From the NCBI RefSeq assembly GCF_050219315.1, contig NZ_CP116939.1, positions 1,302,001 to 1,366,000 on the forward strand: 64,000 nucleotides of DNA, written 5' to 3'. The position numbers were made by a program, and so were the translations under genes. The DNA comes from Megasphaera_A sueciensis (GTDB taxonomy: Bacteria; Bacillota; Negativicutes; Veillonellales; Megasphaeraceae). The notes beneath the pieces were generated by a model. The model was not told the DNA's origin. It did not search any database and saw only the letters and a program-made list of their open reading frames with translations. Every line of letters starts with the position of its first letter. Positions within the stretch are counted from its first letter, which is position 1. Below, piece by piece: positions 17,230 to 25,709 of this stretch.

Positions 17230-17258
17230 ATTCTAATACTTCTATTCCGCAAAGTCAA
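17230..17258 (-). promoter_or_regulatory. Promoter of aspA
   Basis: Minus strand TTGACT (17253-17258), 17-base spacer, TAGAAT (17230-17235). The 367-base gap 17060-17426 also holds the leader hairpin; the part 17260-17426 is AT-rich with nothing else recognised. Confidence 0.75.
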
Positions 17259-17426
17259 GATACTCCCTTATGCCAAAATCACCAATGTTAAAAATAATAA
17301 TTAATCATTTCGGAATCGGATCGTTCTTGATTTCAAAAAATATATGTAAATGATTTTTTTACCTTATAATTTTAAAAAAATAGTAGAAAAATATTTTTTG
17401 TTTCTAATTTTCTCATATTCTTGCGC

Positions 17427-18170
17427 TTACTCGTGTTCATTCAATTCTATAAGATAGGGCCAATATTTTTTAGGCATAAATTGGCGTCTTAACTTTGTAT
17501 TGGTTCGTTCTTTAATCGCAATCGTCCGATAATAGTCTCGCCAAAGTTCTGAAAAAAAATGTTCTGCCTCTGTTATTTCTGCCGTCTGCAGTATCTTTGG
17601 TATCTCTACGATTTGTAAGTTCTGCGTATCATAAAACACCCCGAAATTCCGCCGCGCATCGTGAATAACCCACGTTTCTCCCTGCAGCCGCCGCACAAAA
17701 TGAGGTGCCATAATAGGGACAACACAATAATCCGGTGCGATTTTTCCATAAAGCATGCCGTTGGCTACTTCCCGGAAACGCAGCAGGCCTAATAACCTAT
17801 GCCGTTCATTTCCCGTCTTTACTGCCCACCGCCGTACTTCCCAGATCGTTTCGTCACTCAAATGGTGCTGAAACTCTTGTTTTTGATGAAAAGCCTGGCG
17901 GATAAAGCGTAGAAGCCGCTGTTCACGTTTCGGTTGTTCCGCCAAAAACGCATAATACAGCAAATGACAAATTTCACTGCCGCACTGCTGTCGCAGGCTT
18001 TCCAAAACCTTACCGGCTTTTTCCATATCTGTGCAAACAAACCGTTCTTCCCCAAAGAGACAAGTCTGACTTCCGTCATGGATTATTCCTGTCCGACAGA
18101 TACCGTCATGATAGGCATCAAAAACTGCCGATATATAGCCAAAAAAACTGCCATCATATATATAATTCAT
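17427..18170 (-). CDS. TIGR03915-type putative DNA metabolism protein
   Basis: 247 residues. The start (MNYIYDGSFFGYISAVFDAY) and the C-terminal FFSELWRDYYRTIAIKERTN fit the family that accompanies a radical SAM protein in many Clostridia and Negativicutes; some family members are fused to a uracil-DNA glycosylase domain, which is not present here. A conserved WVIHDARRNFGVFYD segment is seen. Function unproven, thought to be DNA repair or modification. ATGA overlap with the upstream radical SAM gene means the pair is co-translated. Confidence 0.75.
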   Translation of the reverse strand: MNYIYDGSFFGYISAVFDAYHDGICRTGIIHDGSQTCLFGEERFVCTDMEKAGKVLESLRQQCGSEICHLLYYAFLAEQPKREQRLLRFIRQAFHQKQEFQHHLSDETIWEVRRWAVKTGNERHRLLGLLRFREVANGMLYGKIAPDYCVVPIMAPHFVRRLQGETWVIHDARRNFGVFYDTQNLQIVEIPKILQTAEITEAEHFFSELWRDYYRTIAIKERTNTKLRRQFMPKKYWPYLIELNEHE

Positions 18171-19423
18171 ATGCGTACCTGAGAAAACAAGTCTCCGGCC
18201 TCGTAGCGGCTGTTTTTTTCATGCAGACAAAGGCTGTGGTGGATCGCCTCCGGTTTACCTGAACCGCCATAATATTTTCCACGGCAGGTAATAAAATATT
18301 TAGCCCGCTTCAAAACAATACCCATCCGGTGCAGCGTATCATAGGAAACCCAAGCTGCCCGGCGGGCGGCACAGATTCTTTTAGCAGAAGTGACGCCGAT
18401 ACCCGGTACACGAAGCAGCATATGGTAAGATGCTTTATTCACTTCCATCGGGAAGCATTCTATGTGACGGAGAGCCCAGCACGCCTTGGGATCGAGGGAC
18501 AAATCAAAATCAGGCTGCTGTTCTGTCAATATTTCTGCCGCCGAAAACTGGTAGTACCGCAACAGCCAATCGGCTTGATACAGGCGATGTTCCCGCAGCA
18601 GCGGCGGTTTAATAAGAGCCGGCAGATTAGGGCCGCTCAAAGCTGGCACATAGGCTGAATAATATACCCGTTTCAGCCCTACTTTCTGGTACAATGCCTC
18701 ACTTAATTCCATAATGCGGCGGTCGCTATCCGGAGTTGCCCCGATGATGAGCTGTGTTGTCTGCCCGGCCGGAACAAAAGAAGGCAGCTTTTTATAGGAT
18801 CTGCTTTCTTCCTGCCGTTCCGTAATGCCTTGTTTTACCTCCCGCATCGGTATCATAATCGCTTGTTTGGTTTTTTGCGGAGCTAATAACTGCAGACTGG
18901 CAGATGATGGCAGTTCTATATTAATACTCATGCGGTCCACATATCGGCCAAGTTCGCGAATGAGACGGCCGTCTGTCCCGGGAATCCCTTTCATATGTAT
19001 ATATCCGTTAAAATGTTTCTCCTCACGCAGTATTCGTGCCGCTTTAATAAGCAGTTCCGTCGTATAATCCGGAGACCGATATACTCCGGAACTAAGAAAC
19101 AATCCTTCAATATAGTTCCGGCGATAAAACTGAATCGTCAATTCGGCAATTTCTTCCGGCGTCATCATGGCTCTCGGCGTATCATGACTGCTGCGGTTTA
19201 CACAATAAGAACAATCGTATATGCAGCGATTGGTCATCAGAATCTTAAGGAGAGATATACAGCGTCCATCTTGAGACCAGCTGTGGCAGATACCGGAATA
19301 GGCCACACTTCCGATACCGCGGCCTTCATTTTTACGAGTACTGCCGCTGGATGAACAAGATACATCATATTTTGCAGCATCACTCAAGATTTTTAATTTA
19401 TCTTGCATCGTATCCCAGTCCAA
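18167..19423 (-). CDS. Radical SAM protein, putative DNA modification/repair (TIGR03916 type)
   Basis: 418 residues from a TTG at 19423, seven bases after GGAGGGGG. Radical SAM cluster motif CIYDCSYC (CxxxCxxC), barrel segments FLSSGVYRSPDYT and SINIELPS, and a C-terminal helix-hairpin-helix (LLRVPGIGVTSAKRICAA) typical of DNA-binding proteins. A second Cys-rich patch (SCSSSGSTR, GICHSW) lies at the N-terminus. The family forms a conserved two-gene unit with the protein encoded next; the substrate is not known. Confidence 0.8.
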   Translation of the reverse strand: MDWDTMQDKLKILSDAAKYDVSCSSSGSTRKNEGRGIGSVAYSGICHSWSQDGRCISLLKILMTNRCIYDCSYCVNRSSHDTPRAMMTPEEIAELTIQFYRRNYIEGLFLSSGVYRSPDYTTELLIKAARILREEKHFNGYIHMKGIPGTDGRLIRELGRYVDRMSINIELPSSASLQLLAPQKTKQAIMIPMREVKQGITERQEESRSYKKLPSFVPAGQTTQLIIGATPDSDRRIMELSEALYQKVGLKRVYYSAYVPALSGPNLPALIKPPLLREHRLYQADWLLRYYQFSAAEILTEQQPDFDLSLDPKACWALRHIECFPMEVNKASYHMLLRVPGIGVTSAKRICAARRAAWVSYDTLHRMGIVLKRAKYFITCRGKYYGGSGKPEAIHHSLCLHEKNSRYEAGDLFSQVRI

Positions 19424-19512
19424 ATAATCCCCCTCCTTTTTTTATTATCATACCATATCGTATTGCGTATTTCAAACATATGTTCTTATCTTTTGTTAAA
19501 AACGTATATGCA

Positions 19513-22110
19513 TCATTTTTTCGGTTCTACTTGATCATCTTTACCTAACATATAGTGCTTATTGAAAAAATGCGTATGCAAAAGTAATGTTGACATATAA
19601 CTTAACGGACCTTCTAAAAAGTCTTTATACAACATTCGCAATTCTTGATTTTCCCAACTGGCATGAATATCACATTCATCGTCAAGCCGATACAGAGAAG
19701 CAACGCGAGCCTTCTTGGCTTCTACTGCTTGAGACAGCTTTGTTCGTGGTTGTCCGCCACCGCCAATACATCCGCCAGGACACGCCATAACTTCGATAAG
19801 AGAATACTTCTTCCAAGCATGCCGACGTTCAATCGTATTAATAAATTTCCGTGCATTCGCCAATCCGCTGATAGCTGCAACGTTAATTACATCATCATCA
19901 AACATGACAGACGCGGTTTTTATGCCTTCTACTCCGCGGATTGGTTCAAAATGCAAAAAATATTCAGATATATGCTCCCCTGTATGAAGAAAATGAGCAG
20001 TCCGTAATATGGCTTCCATAACCCCGCCGGAATTACCAAAAATAATACCGGCGCCAGAGGCTTCTCCCAATAAGGAATCATAGTTTGAATCTTCCAATGT
20101 ATTGAAACCTAATCTTTTTTCTTTAATCCATTGAGCTAGTTCACGGGTAGTAATACATAAATCCGTATCACGCATGTCTCTCGTATCCCAATAGTGTGCC
20201 GCCCCATTAAGTTCCGGCCGCAGGATTTCTGATTTTTTAGATGTACAAGGTGTTACACAAACATTCACGATCTTATCTGGCGGTATATCCGCTTTTTTTG
20301 CAAAATACGTTTTAATAATAGAGCTCAAAGAACTGATAGGGCTGCGCGTCGTTGCTAAATGAGAAATAATTTCGGGAAAATAAATTTCAACGAATTCTAC
20401 CCAGGATGAACAACAGCTTGTGAATAAGGGTAATTGTTCCTTGTGATTTTTAAGACGTTCAAGAAATTCCGAGGCTTCTTCCATAACGGTAAGATCGGCT
20501 CCAAAGTTAGTATCAAAAACATAGTCGGCACCTAATTTTCGCAAGGCAGTTATCGTTTTTCCCTTGACAATGGAACCAAAAGGAAGTCCAAATTCTTCTC
20601 CTAAGGCAACACGCACGGCCGGCGCAATCTGAAAAATGACAACTTTATTAGGATCGCTAATGGCTTCTTGAACCTTTTCTACTTGTGATACAGTCGTAGT
20701 TGCGCCAAACATACAGGTCAAAGAGCACTGGCCGCAATGCACACAAATAGGTATATCTCCCGTGCTGGGCAGCGAATAATAGTCTGTAATGGACATTGTT
20801 TGTGCACAACGACGCCGACACAGCGTGCAATTTTTACATTTCTCCGGATCAAATTGGATAGAGGCATTGCGTTGGTCAACCGCTACACGCTTATCTAATT
20901 TTTCAAAACGACTGGTAAAGGCAATATCCCGTTCTCGTTCTGCCTCCAAAAAGACAGCATCACTGCAGCAGACTGCCACAACGGAAACAATTTCTTCTAC
21001 AGAACAACCGCGGGAAACATCCATAACGGGTTTGGCCAATCCTTGAAATAAAGGACCTAATACGGTTGCTCCCGCTAAACGCTGCATCATTTTATAACAC
21101 ACATTGGCTGTATTCAGATTTGGGAAAACTAGCACGTTCGCCTGTCCATTTATTTTTGATTCGGGAAATTTATGCGCACAAATCTGCGGAGACAATGCTG
21201 CATCCACCTGCATCTCCCCATCATACATAAAATCGGCATTTTGTTCTTTCAAAAGTTGAATCGCCTCATGAATCTTTTCAACCGTGGGACCTTCTCCACT
21301 TCCATCTGTGGAATACGATAGAAAAACGACCTTTGGATCCAGTATTTGTGCGGTAATACGGGCCCGACTCGCGCAAACGCGGGCAATGTCGGCCAACTGT
21401 GTCGCCGTAGGTTCCATAATAACACCGCAATCACCAAGAACAAATATACCGTTATCACCATATTGCGGTGTACGAGTGATCATAATCATGGAACTCGTGA
21501 GAGTTTCCGTCCCCGGATGCATTCCAATGACCTGTAAGCCTGCATGTATCACGTCAAATGATGTAGTAGCGGCTCCCGAAACCATCCCATCAACAATATC
21601 AAAAGCCACTAGACAGGCTCCAAAAAAATTATAATCCTCTATCAATATTTTTCGAGCTTTTTCTACTGTCATGGGCTGTCTTGCATCTACGATCAAATCG
21701 GTGTGATCTAAATAATCCAATTCCGGTACTGTAATACTAGTCCCATTCAAATCAATCGCATAACCAGATCCCAACCCAGTACCAAAAAAGCCATATTCTG
21801 TTGTTAACATTTTTCTTGCAGTTTCAACTGTCATACTCGGTTCTGCTTGTCGATCAACCAAGTATTTAGAAAATTTATCCAGCATCGGATATGTTTCGGG
21901 ATCAATAATTTCGATACCGTTTAAATCAATCTGGTATTTAGCCGCAGTTTCTACTATACGTCTAGGTTTTCCTATCAAAATAATACGAGCAAATTCTTCA
22001 TCACGAATACGTTCTGCAGCTCTTAACACGCGCCGGCTGTTAGATTCCGGCAAAACAATTTTTTTCTGTGCCTTTGCCACTCGTTTCTTTAAACTATCCG
22101 TAAATTTCAC
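19513..22110 (-). CDS. Phosphotransacetylase-[FeFe] hydrogenase fusion
   Basis: 865 residues from a GTG at 22110, six bases after AGGAGGG; an ATG frame to 22173 lacks a ribosome site. Residues ~8-405 are a Pta/Ptb domain (KIVLPESNSRR, VSGAATTSFDVI, VSRGCSVEEIV). Residues ~420-475 are a two-[4Fe-4S] ferredoxin domain beginning C425-C428-C431-C435. Residues ~480-865 are an H-cluster domain with FTSCCSSW (C566/C567), VTPCTSKK, FGNSGGVMEA and MACPGGC (C777, C781), ending in a small-subunit-like tail (HASWENQEL, LLHTHF). The Pta part holds a tandem duplication (59-116 and 117-170). Two usual H-cluster residues differ (PGW to SSW, MPC to TPC). Inferred role: coupling acetyl-phosphate formation with ferredoxin-dependent H2 metabolism. 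Confidence 0.93.
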   Translation of the reverse strand: MKFTDSLKKRVAKAQKKIVLPESNSRRVLRAAERIRDEEFARIILIGKPRRIVETAAKYQIDLNGIEIIDPETYPMLDKFSKYLVDRQAEPSMTVETARKMLTTEYGFFGTGLGSGYAIDLNGTSITVPELDYLDHTDLIVDARQPMTVEKARKILIEDYNFFGACLVAFDIVDGMVSGAATTSFDVIHAGLQVIGMHPGTETLTSSMIMITRTPQYGDNGIFVLGDCGVIMEPTATQLADIARVCASRARITAQILDPKVVFLSYSTDGSGEGPTVEKIHEAIQLLKEQNADFMYDGEMQVDAALSPQICAHKFPESKINGQANVLVFPNLNTANVCYKMMQRLAGATVLGPLFQGLAKPVMDVSRGCSVEEIVSVVAVCCSDAVFLEAERERDIAFTSRFEKLDKRVAVDQRNASIQFDPEKCKNCTLCRRRCAQTMSITDYYSLPSTGDIPICVHCGQCSLTCMFGATTTVSQVEKVQEAISDPNKVVIFQIAPAVRVALGEEFGLPFGSIVKGKTITALRKLGADYVFDTNFGADLTVMEEASEFLERLKNHKEQLPLFTSCCSSWVEFVEIYFPEIISHLATTRSPISSLSSIIKTYFAKKADIPPDKIVNVCVTPCTSKKSEILRPELNGAAHYWDTRDMRDTDLCITTRELAQWIKEKRLGFNTLEDSNYDSLLGEASGAGIIFGNSGGVMEAILRTAHFLHTGEHISEYFLHFEPIRGVEGIKTASVMFDDDVINVAAISGLANARKFINTIERRHAWKKYSLIEVMACPGGCIGGGGQPRTKLSQAVEAKKARVASLYRLDDECDIHASWENQELRMLYKDFLEGPLSYMSTLLLHTHFFNKHYMLGKDDQVEPKK

Positions 22111-22148
22111 GATAGACCCTCCTACATTTCGCATGTGCATATACGAAC

Positions 22149-22154
22149 AGTATA
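22149..22154 (-). promoter_or_regulatory. Extended -10 promoter of the fusion gene
   Basis: Minus strand TGGTATACT, an extended -10, about 40 bases before the GTG start. No convincing -35 at normal spacing. Confidence 0.35.
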
Positions 22155-22205
22155 CCATGTATACGTAGGGCATGCATCAAAACAGCCTAATAGTTTTATT
22201 AGTTT

Positions 22206-23993
22206 CTAGTCCAGTACTTTCATTCCCTCATATTCCGGCGATACTGTAATATATCCATTGGTATCGATAACTCCCCATTTTCCATTGCATTGAATGGGTG
22301 CGTACCCTCCTGAAAAATCTCCTGCTTTGTTAATGTTAGAAGCAAGCGTGACCGCAACCATTCCCCAACCATTTACATACGCCAATGTCTTTCCTGTTTT
22401 CACTAGAAGACGATCGCCTTGCAGCGTTCCTACGATTTCATCAAAAACAGGCCGACAGCGTTCTCTTCCATCAGGCTGCAATAATCCCCATTTTTTCCCT
22501 TCTTTATAAGCGAGTATCGCCCCTACACTTTGCAGTCCATCATACTTGAATGGGATAATTGTTTGTCCTGTTGCTAGGGAAAGTCCTCCCCATACATTTC
22601 TTTCATTCTCTGCAAGAAATAGCCCTAGATCTGCACTGCGTTCTAAAGATTTGTATGCCGGCGGTATCAAATAGGATCCATCGATTCGTACATACCCCCA
22701 CAAACTGCGATTCCTCACATAGGTCCCGTCCTTTGTCATAGGATATACAATGTCCCGTTGTGCCCCAATAATAATTTTTCCCGTCGTGTCGATATACCCC
22801 CGCCGTTCTTCTTTGCCTACCGAGGTCGTAATCCCCAGACTCATACCGGTTCCATTGCGATAACCAAAATACGGTTCACTGTCATCATAATATGGATCAC
22901 CGCCGATACAAATACCGATATTGCGTGCTAAGGGAACTTGCCATGCCGGATATCCATAATGATCATTTCCACCGACAGAAACAGAAATAGTACCGCCTGT
23001 TTTAATTGCACGCACCTTAATACCATATTCGGCAAGATTATTTTGAAAAGTTCCTAACGTATCATAGTTTGCTTTGATAACCATTTTTCCTTCCGCATCG
23101 ATATAACCTTTCGTCCCATTTCGGAAACGAACCGGCGCCAGCCCTTCATTAAATTGTCCATATATGGCTGATAATGGTTCCGTCAGCGCGTTCCCATTGG
23201 TGTTAATAAAAAATACTCCTTTATCTGCCGCTACCGCAGCAAACCCTTCATGGAAACTGCTGACTATTTTTTTATATTGCGGCATAATGACAATACGGCC
23301 TGTACTATCGGCAAATCCCCAAAGACCATTTTTTTGAACGCCGATGTATCCGTTTTCATAAGCAGATTGCATGTCATCATATACACAGGGAATATATTCT
23401 TTTCCTTGTATATCGATAACTCCCCATTTCCCATTTTTACATACGGCTGCCCGGCCTTGCTGAAAAGAACCAGCTTGTCCGTATTGCAGGGGAATACGGA
23501 GCGTTCCTCGTTCATCGATATATCCATACCGTCCCTGTTGCCCAACGCTTGCCAACCCTTCACTGAATACAGCGGCACTATCATATTGCGGAGATGCAAT
23601 AATCGTACCGTCACTTTTATAATATCCGTATTTTCCTTGTACACGTACCAGCAGCGTATGATCGTTCCAAGAACTACGCCGGTCATACGATACAGGAATG
23701 ACCGGTTTTCCTTCCCGGTTAAAAAATCCTCGCAATCCGTGAGATTGGACTTCTATCAATCCCAATTCTTTATTTTTCTGAACATCTGCATGAAAAGCAT
23801 CCTTGCTTACAGCTTTATCATTTTCTAATGATAATCCTACTCGATCATACTTCAAAGGAATTATTTTTTTATTAGTACCGTCAATAACACCCCAGCTGTT
23901 ATTTTGCTGCACTGCCGCATCGAATGATGGTTCTGCCATAACCGTGATACTTGCAATAGTAAGAATAATCACTGCATACATCCATTTTTTCAT
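22206..23993 (-). CDS. Exported WG-repeat protein
   Basis: 595 residues, ATG 23993 after AAGGAGG. Signal peptide (KKWMYAVIILTIASITVMAEP). The rest is a series of about ten WG repeats with the pattern GxxGYID-G-IIP--YD, e.g. KWGVIDIQGKEYIP, RYGYIDERGTLRIP and LWGYVRIDGSYLIPP. WG repeats form beta-rich binding surfaces on exported proteins; partner unknown. No cell-wall anchor, lipobox or extra domain is seen. Single gene between the fusion gene and a small gene with its own terminator. Confidence 0.9.
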   Translation of the reverse strand: MKKWMYAVIILTIASITVMAEPSFDAAVQQNNSWGVIDGTNKKIIPLKYDRVGLSLENDKAVSKDAFHADVQKNKELGLIEVQSHGLRGFFNREGKPVIPVSYDRRSSWNDHTLLVRVQGKYGYYKSDGTIIASPQYDSAAVFSEGLASVGQQGRYGYIDERGTLRIPLQYGQAGSFQQGRAAVCKNGKWGVIDIQGKEYIPCVYDDMQSAYENGYIGVQKNGLWGFADSTGRIVIMPQYKKIVSSFHEGFAAVAADKGVFFINTNGNALTEPLSAIYGQFNEGLAPVRFRNGTKGYIDAEGKMVIKANYDTLGTFQNNLAEYGIKVRAIKTGGTISVSVGGNDHYGYPAWQVPLARNIGICIGGDPYYDDSEPYFGYRNGTGMSLGITTSVGKEERRGYIDTTGKIIIGAQRDIVYPMTKDGTYVRNRSLWGYVRIDGSYLIPPAYKSLERSADLGLFLAENERNVWGGLSLATGQTIIPFKYDGLQSVGAILAYKEGKKWGLLQPDGRERCRPVFDEIVGTLQGDRLLVKTGKTLAYVNGWGMVAVTLASNINKAGDFSGGYAPIQCNGKWGVIDTNGYITVSPEYEGMKVLD

Positions 23994-24032
23994 AAATACC
24001 TCCTTGTTTCATGTCTTACAAGATACAAACAC

Positions 24033-24074
24033 AAAAAAATAAAATCAGGCAAACTGAACAGTAAGCCTGATTTT
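24033..24074 (-). terminator. Terminator after the 52-residue gene
   Basis: Ten-base-pair stem (24041-24050 with 24065-24074) followed on the minus strand by a T-rich run. Confidence 0.8.
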
Positions 24075-24079
24075 ATCGG

Positions 24080-24238
24080 TTATCCCATTTGTAAACCTTC
24101 TTTAAGTTTTTCAAAAATTTTCTTTTCTTCTTCTGTTAATGGACGACCTAAATCAAATTGCAACTGTTCGCCGTTATTTGTAGCTTTGGCTTGTTTATGC
24201 GGATCGCCGGCTTTAGCACTGTCATCTCTAATAATCAT
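24080..24238 (-). CDS. Small hypothetical protein, 52 residues
   Basis: ATG 24238 to TAA 24080. AGGAGG lies 12 bases upstream, a rather long gap; an in-frame TTG directly after the site is the alternative. The product is charged (MIIRDDSAKAGDPHKQAK at the N-terminus, TEEEKKIFEKLKEGLQMG at the C-terminus), with no Cys and no membrane segment. Support for a real gene: a ribosome site, a terminator six bases after the stop, and flanking genes that do not overlap. Not recognised; possibly a small regulatory or adaptor protein. Confidence 0.65.
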   Translation of the reverse strand: MIIRDDSAKAGDPHKQAKATNNGEQLQFDLGRPLTEEEKKIFEKLKEGLQMG

Positions 24239-24310
24239 ACTTACAGACAACCTCCTTTACATATGCTGCGATTATATTATACCACCGGAAATATCCCTGC
24301 GACAAGATAC

Positions 24311-24341
24311 AAAAAAAACCGCCCGTTTTTACACAGACGGT
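24311..24341 (-). terminator. Terminator of the flavodiiron gene
   Basis: Nine-pair stem including G-T pairs (24318-24326 with 24333-24341) and an eight-T run on the minus strand. Confidence 0.78.
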
Positions 24342-24352
24342 TTTCTATTTGA

Positions 24353-25588
24353 TTAAACCAACGAATCCGGTTCCGGAGATTCCGCAATATTTTTAGCAAT
24401 GGTTTTAGCCATACTGTCGAGAATGCCTTCTTCTTCATCCTTCAAAGAAGATTTAATATCCAGCGGTGTTCCCAATACTTCACAATTCTTAAATTTCTTT
24501 TCCACGTATTCAATCATCGTTTTTTGTGCTGCCGAAGCCCAGCTGTGGCAGCCTATAACCGCTATTTTACGATTCTGGAACATTAAGGTCTTTAAATCGT
24601 GCAGGAAACTTTCCATCGGTAAATACAAGTTAAGATTGTATGTCGGTGCCGCCAAAACCAGATGACTATACTTCCAAGCTTCTGCCGTAAGAAATGACGG
24701 GTGAACTTTGGACACATCATAGAGATGAATATTTCTGATACCCTGCAGACTTAACTTATGAGCCAGCACACATGCCGCACGTTCTGTATTCCCATAAATG
24801 GAAGCAAAGGCAATGACAACCCCTTTCTGTTCCGGAATATATTTGGCCCAGTGGAGATATTTATGGATGATCAATTGAATGGTTTCCGGTGTACGGAATA
24901 CTAACCCATGTACCGGAGCTACTATTTCAATAGGAAGTCCGTCCATTTTTTTCAGTACATTGATAACCTGTGGTCCATATTTACCAATAATATTAACATA
25001 GTACCGTCGGAATTCATCCATATAATCTCTTTCAAAATCGACCTGATCGGCATATACATTCCCGCTGGTACCGAACATGCCAAAAGCATCTACACTGAAC
25101 AATACTTTATCTGTCACATCATATGCCAGCATGACTTCCGGCCAATGTACCATAGGGGCCTTAATCATTTGAATAACATGTTTTCCCAGTTTGATCTGGT
25201 CCCCTTCTTTCACTGTAACATAATTATTCGGCATAGGATGACGATAAAATTGTTCAAAAAGTTTAAAGGTCTGTGCCTGCCCGATGATTTTTACATTCGG
25301 ATACTTTTCCACTAACGCCAAAATAGAACCAGCATGGTCGGGTTCCATATGATTTAAAAAGAAATAATCAAGCGTACGCCCTTTCAGCAAATATTCAATA
25401 TCCTCTAAAAATTCATCACGGACACTTTTATCCATCGCATCCAGTACTGCCGTCTTTTCATCATCAATGAAATATGAATTATAGGAAATACCGAAAGGCA
25501 ACGGAAAAATATGTTCAAACATTTCAGTCCTAAAATCGTTGCACCCCATCCAATAGATACCATTTTTAATTTCTTCAACACAATGCAT
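24353..25588 (-). CDS. Flavodiiron protein (A-type flavoprotein)
   Basis: 411 residues. N-terminal metallo-beta-lactamase-like domain with the di-iron ligand motif HMEPDHAGSI and further ligands in APMVHWPEVMLAYD and VAPVHGLVFR; C-terminal flavodoxin domain (~255-400, IAFASIYGNTERAA, APTYNLNLYLPM) binding FMN. Such enzymes reduce O2 to water or NO to N2O, protecting anaerobes; which substrate dominates cannot be read from sequence. No rubredoxin domain is fused. Monocistronic, ends at its own terminator. Confidence 0.95.
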   Translation of the reverse strand: MHCVEEIKNGIYWMGCNDFRTEMFEHIFPLPFGISYNSYFIDDEKTAVLDAMDKSVRDEFLEDIEYLLKGRTLDYFFLNHMEPDHAGSILALVEKYPNVKIIGQAQTFKLFEQFYRHPMPNNYVTVKEGDQIKLGKHVIQMIKAPMVHWPEVMLAYDVTDKVLFSVDAFGMFGTSGNVYADQVDFERDYMDEFRRYYVNIIGKYGPQVINVLKKMDGLPIEIVAPVHGLVFRTPETIQLIIHKYLHWAKYIPEQKGVVIAFASIYGNTERAACVLAHKLSLQGIRNIHLYDVSKVHPSFLTAEAWKYSHLVLAAPTYNLNLYLPMESFLHDLKTLMFQNRKIAVIGCHSWASAAQKTMIEYVEKKFKNCEVLGTPLDIKSSLKDEEEGILDSMAKTIAKNIAESPEPDSLV

Positions 25589-25709
25589 ATATCATACCCT
25601 CCTGACTTATTAATATTGGTAATGGAAAACTATCTGCTATGTCCCACTGCTATATATAGCATACCATTTTTTTTCATGTTCGCAAATAAGAATATGCTAA
25701 ATATATCCA

